DNA of 5,450 nt from Pseudobdellovibrio sp. GTDB lineage: Bacteria; Bdellovibrionota; Bdellovibrionia; Bdellovibrionales; Bdellovibrionaceae. Both the position numbers and the translations under genes were made by a program. Positions 5,271-5,450 of the stretch are shown piece after piece (position 1 is the first letter of the stretch; every line of letters starts with the position of its first letter). The stretch is taken from the NCBI GenBank assembly GCA_025449725.1, contig JANWIU010000001.1:1-5450 (forward strand), written 5' to 3'. A model generated the notes under the pieces. That model ran no database searches. It was not told the origin of the DNA and worked only from the letters and a program-made list of their open reading frames with translations.

Positions 5271-5341
5271 AGAATTCCGATTATATCAAGAGCTCCTAAG
5301 AGAACATTGCCTTCAAGTCTTTCTTTGAACGTCGGAATTCT
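5271..5341. other. Nested inverted repeats, possible structured RNA
   Basis: AGAATTCCGA (5271-5280) is the exact reverse complement of TCGGAATTCT (5332-5341), a 10-bp stem. It encloses a second small hairpin, TTCAA/TTGAA (5312-5316 and 5325-5329, 8-nt loop). On the minus strand the structure would be followed about 36 nt later by the intrinsic terminator-like hairpin, so a small leftward RNA is possible. No promoter was identified. The stretch 5098-5350 holds no gene I can support and is A/T-rich. Confidence 0.25.
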
Positions 5342-5350
5342 ATCGCATAG

Positions 5351-5450
5351 ATGATTGCACGTTATCCAAAAAAAAGTGCAGCCTATAGTGGTCCTGTCAT
5401 TGCAATTGAATTTCAACGAATCGATAGTGATTCATTCCGAGAAACCACGC
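5351..5450 (+). CDS. Possible partial CDS running off the right edge, unknown
   Basis: An ATG at 5351 opens a frame that stays open for 33 codons to the window end, beginning MIARYPKKSAAYSGP and continuing VIAIEFQRIDSDSFRETT. The composition is protein-like and avoids rare-looking codons, but I recognise no family. An in-frame TAG lies immediately before the ATG, so this is the earliest possible start. No good Shine-Dalgarno is present. A stretch this short is open by chance fairly often. A competing minus-strand frame (5397-5450, ending FVEIQLQ) covers the same bases, and at most one of the two is likely real. Confidence 0.33.
   Translation, partial: MIARYPKKSAAYSGPVIAIEFQRIDSDSFRETT

Noticed and set aside
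5210..5416. Minus-strand 68-codon frame ending inside the terminator-like hairpin's T-tract
   Set aside because: Its only start is a TTG without a ribosome binding site, an in-frame stop lies just upstream, and its last codons are the hairpin itself. No recognisable domain; most likely a chance frame.
5397..5450. Minus-strand open end (AWFLGMNHYRFVEIQLQ then stop) as the tail of a gene entering from the right
   Set aside because: Only 17 codons are visible and it conflicts with the longer plus-strand frame beginning at 5351. It would give the terminator hairpin a purpose, so it stays possible but is not supported.

Overview
The window looks like a chromosomal stretch of a Gram-negative bacterium of moderate to low GC. 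A Bdellovibrio-like predatory bacterium (Bdellovibrionota) is my best guess. That is inferred from the mix of genes (an exported S1 protease, a YwnA-like Rrf2 regulator, a UMF1-type MFS transporter, a stand-alone REP-associated tyrosine transposase and a lipobox protein) and not from any marker gene. There are seven well-supported genes, one plausible small gene and one uncertain partial gene at the right edge. No rRNA, tRNA, CRISPR array or complete insertion sequence was seen.

Left part (1-2224): a leftward pair, a YwnA-like Rrf2 regulator followed by a TruC-like tRNA pseudouridine synthase that runs off the left edge, shares an 8-bp stop/start overlap. It is divergent from a UMF1-family MFS transporter. 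Only 45 bp separate the regulator and transporter start codons, and almost all of that gap is a long imperfect inverted repeat, a likely operator. A small single-span membrane protein on the minus strand overlaps the 3' end of the transporter gene tail to tail.

Middle (2286-4505): rlmE, the 23S rRNA 2'-O-methyltransferase, carries an intact K-D-K-E catalytic tetrad. It is followed by a two-gene unit separated by 7 bp: a secreted trypsin-like protease with a Sec signal, then a protein with a lipoprotein signal and a NADAR domain. NADAR domains are normally cytoplasmic enzymes that act on ADP-ribose-like N-glycosidic bonds, so an envelope-anchored copy beside a secreted protease is the most unusual item here.

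Right part (4564-5450): a RAYT (Y1/HUH transposase) gene points leftward. It has a TTGACA-N17-TAAATT promoter that would start transcription at its ATG. Upstream lies a perfect 6-bp-stem hairpin that reads as an intrinsic terminator on the minus strand, and also as a REP-like GTAG-plus-palindrome, the element type RAYT enzymes recognise. A nested inverted repeat and a possible truncated plus-strand gene fill the right end.
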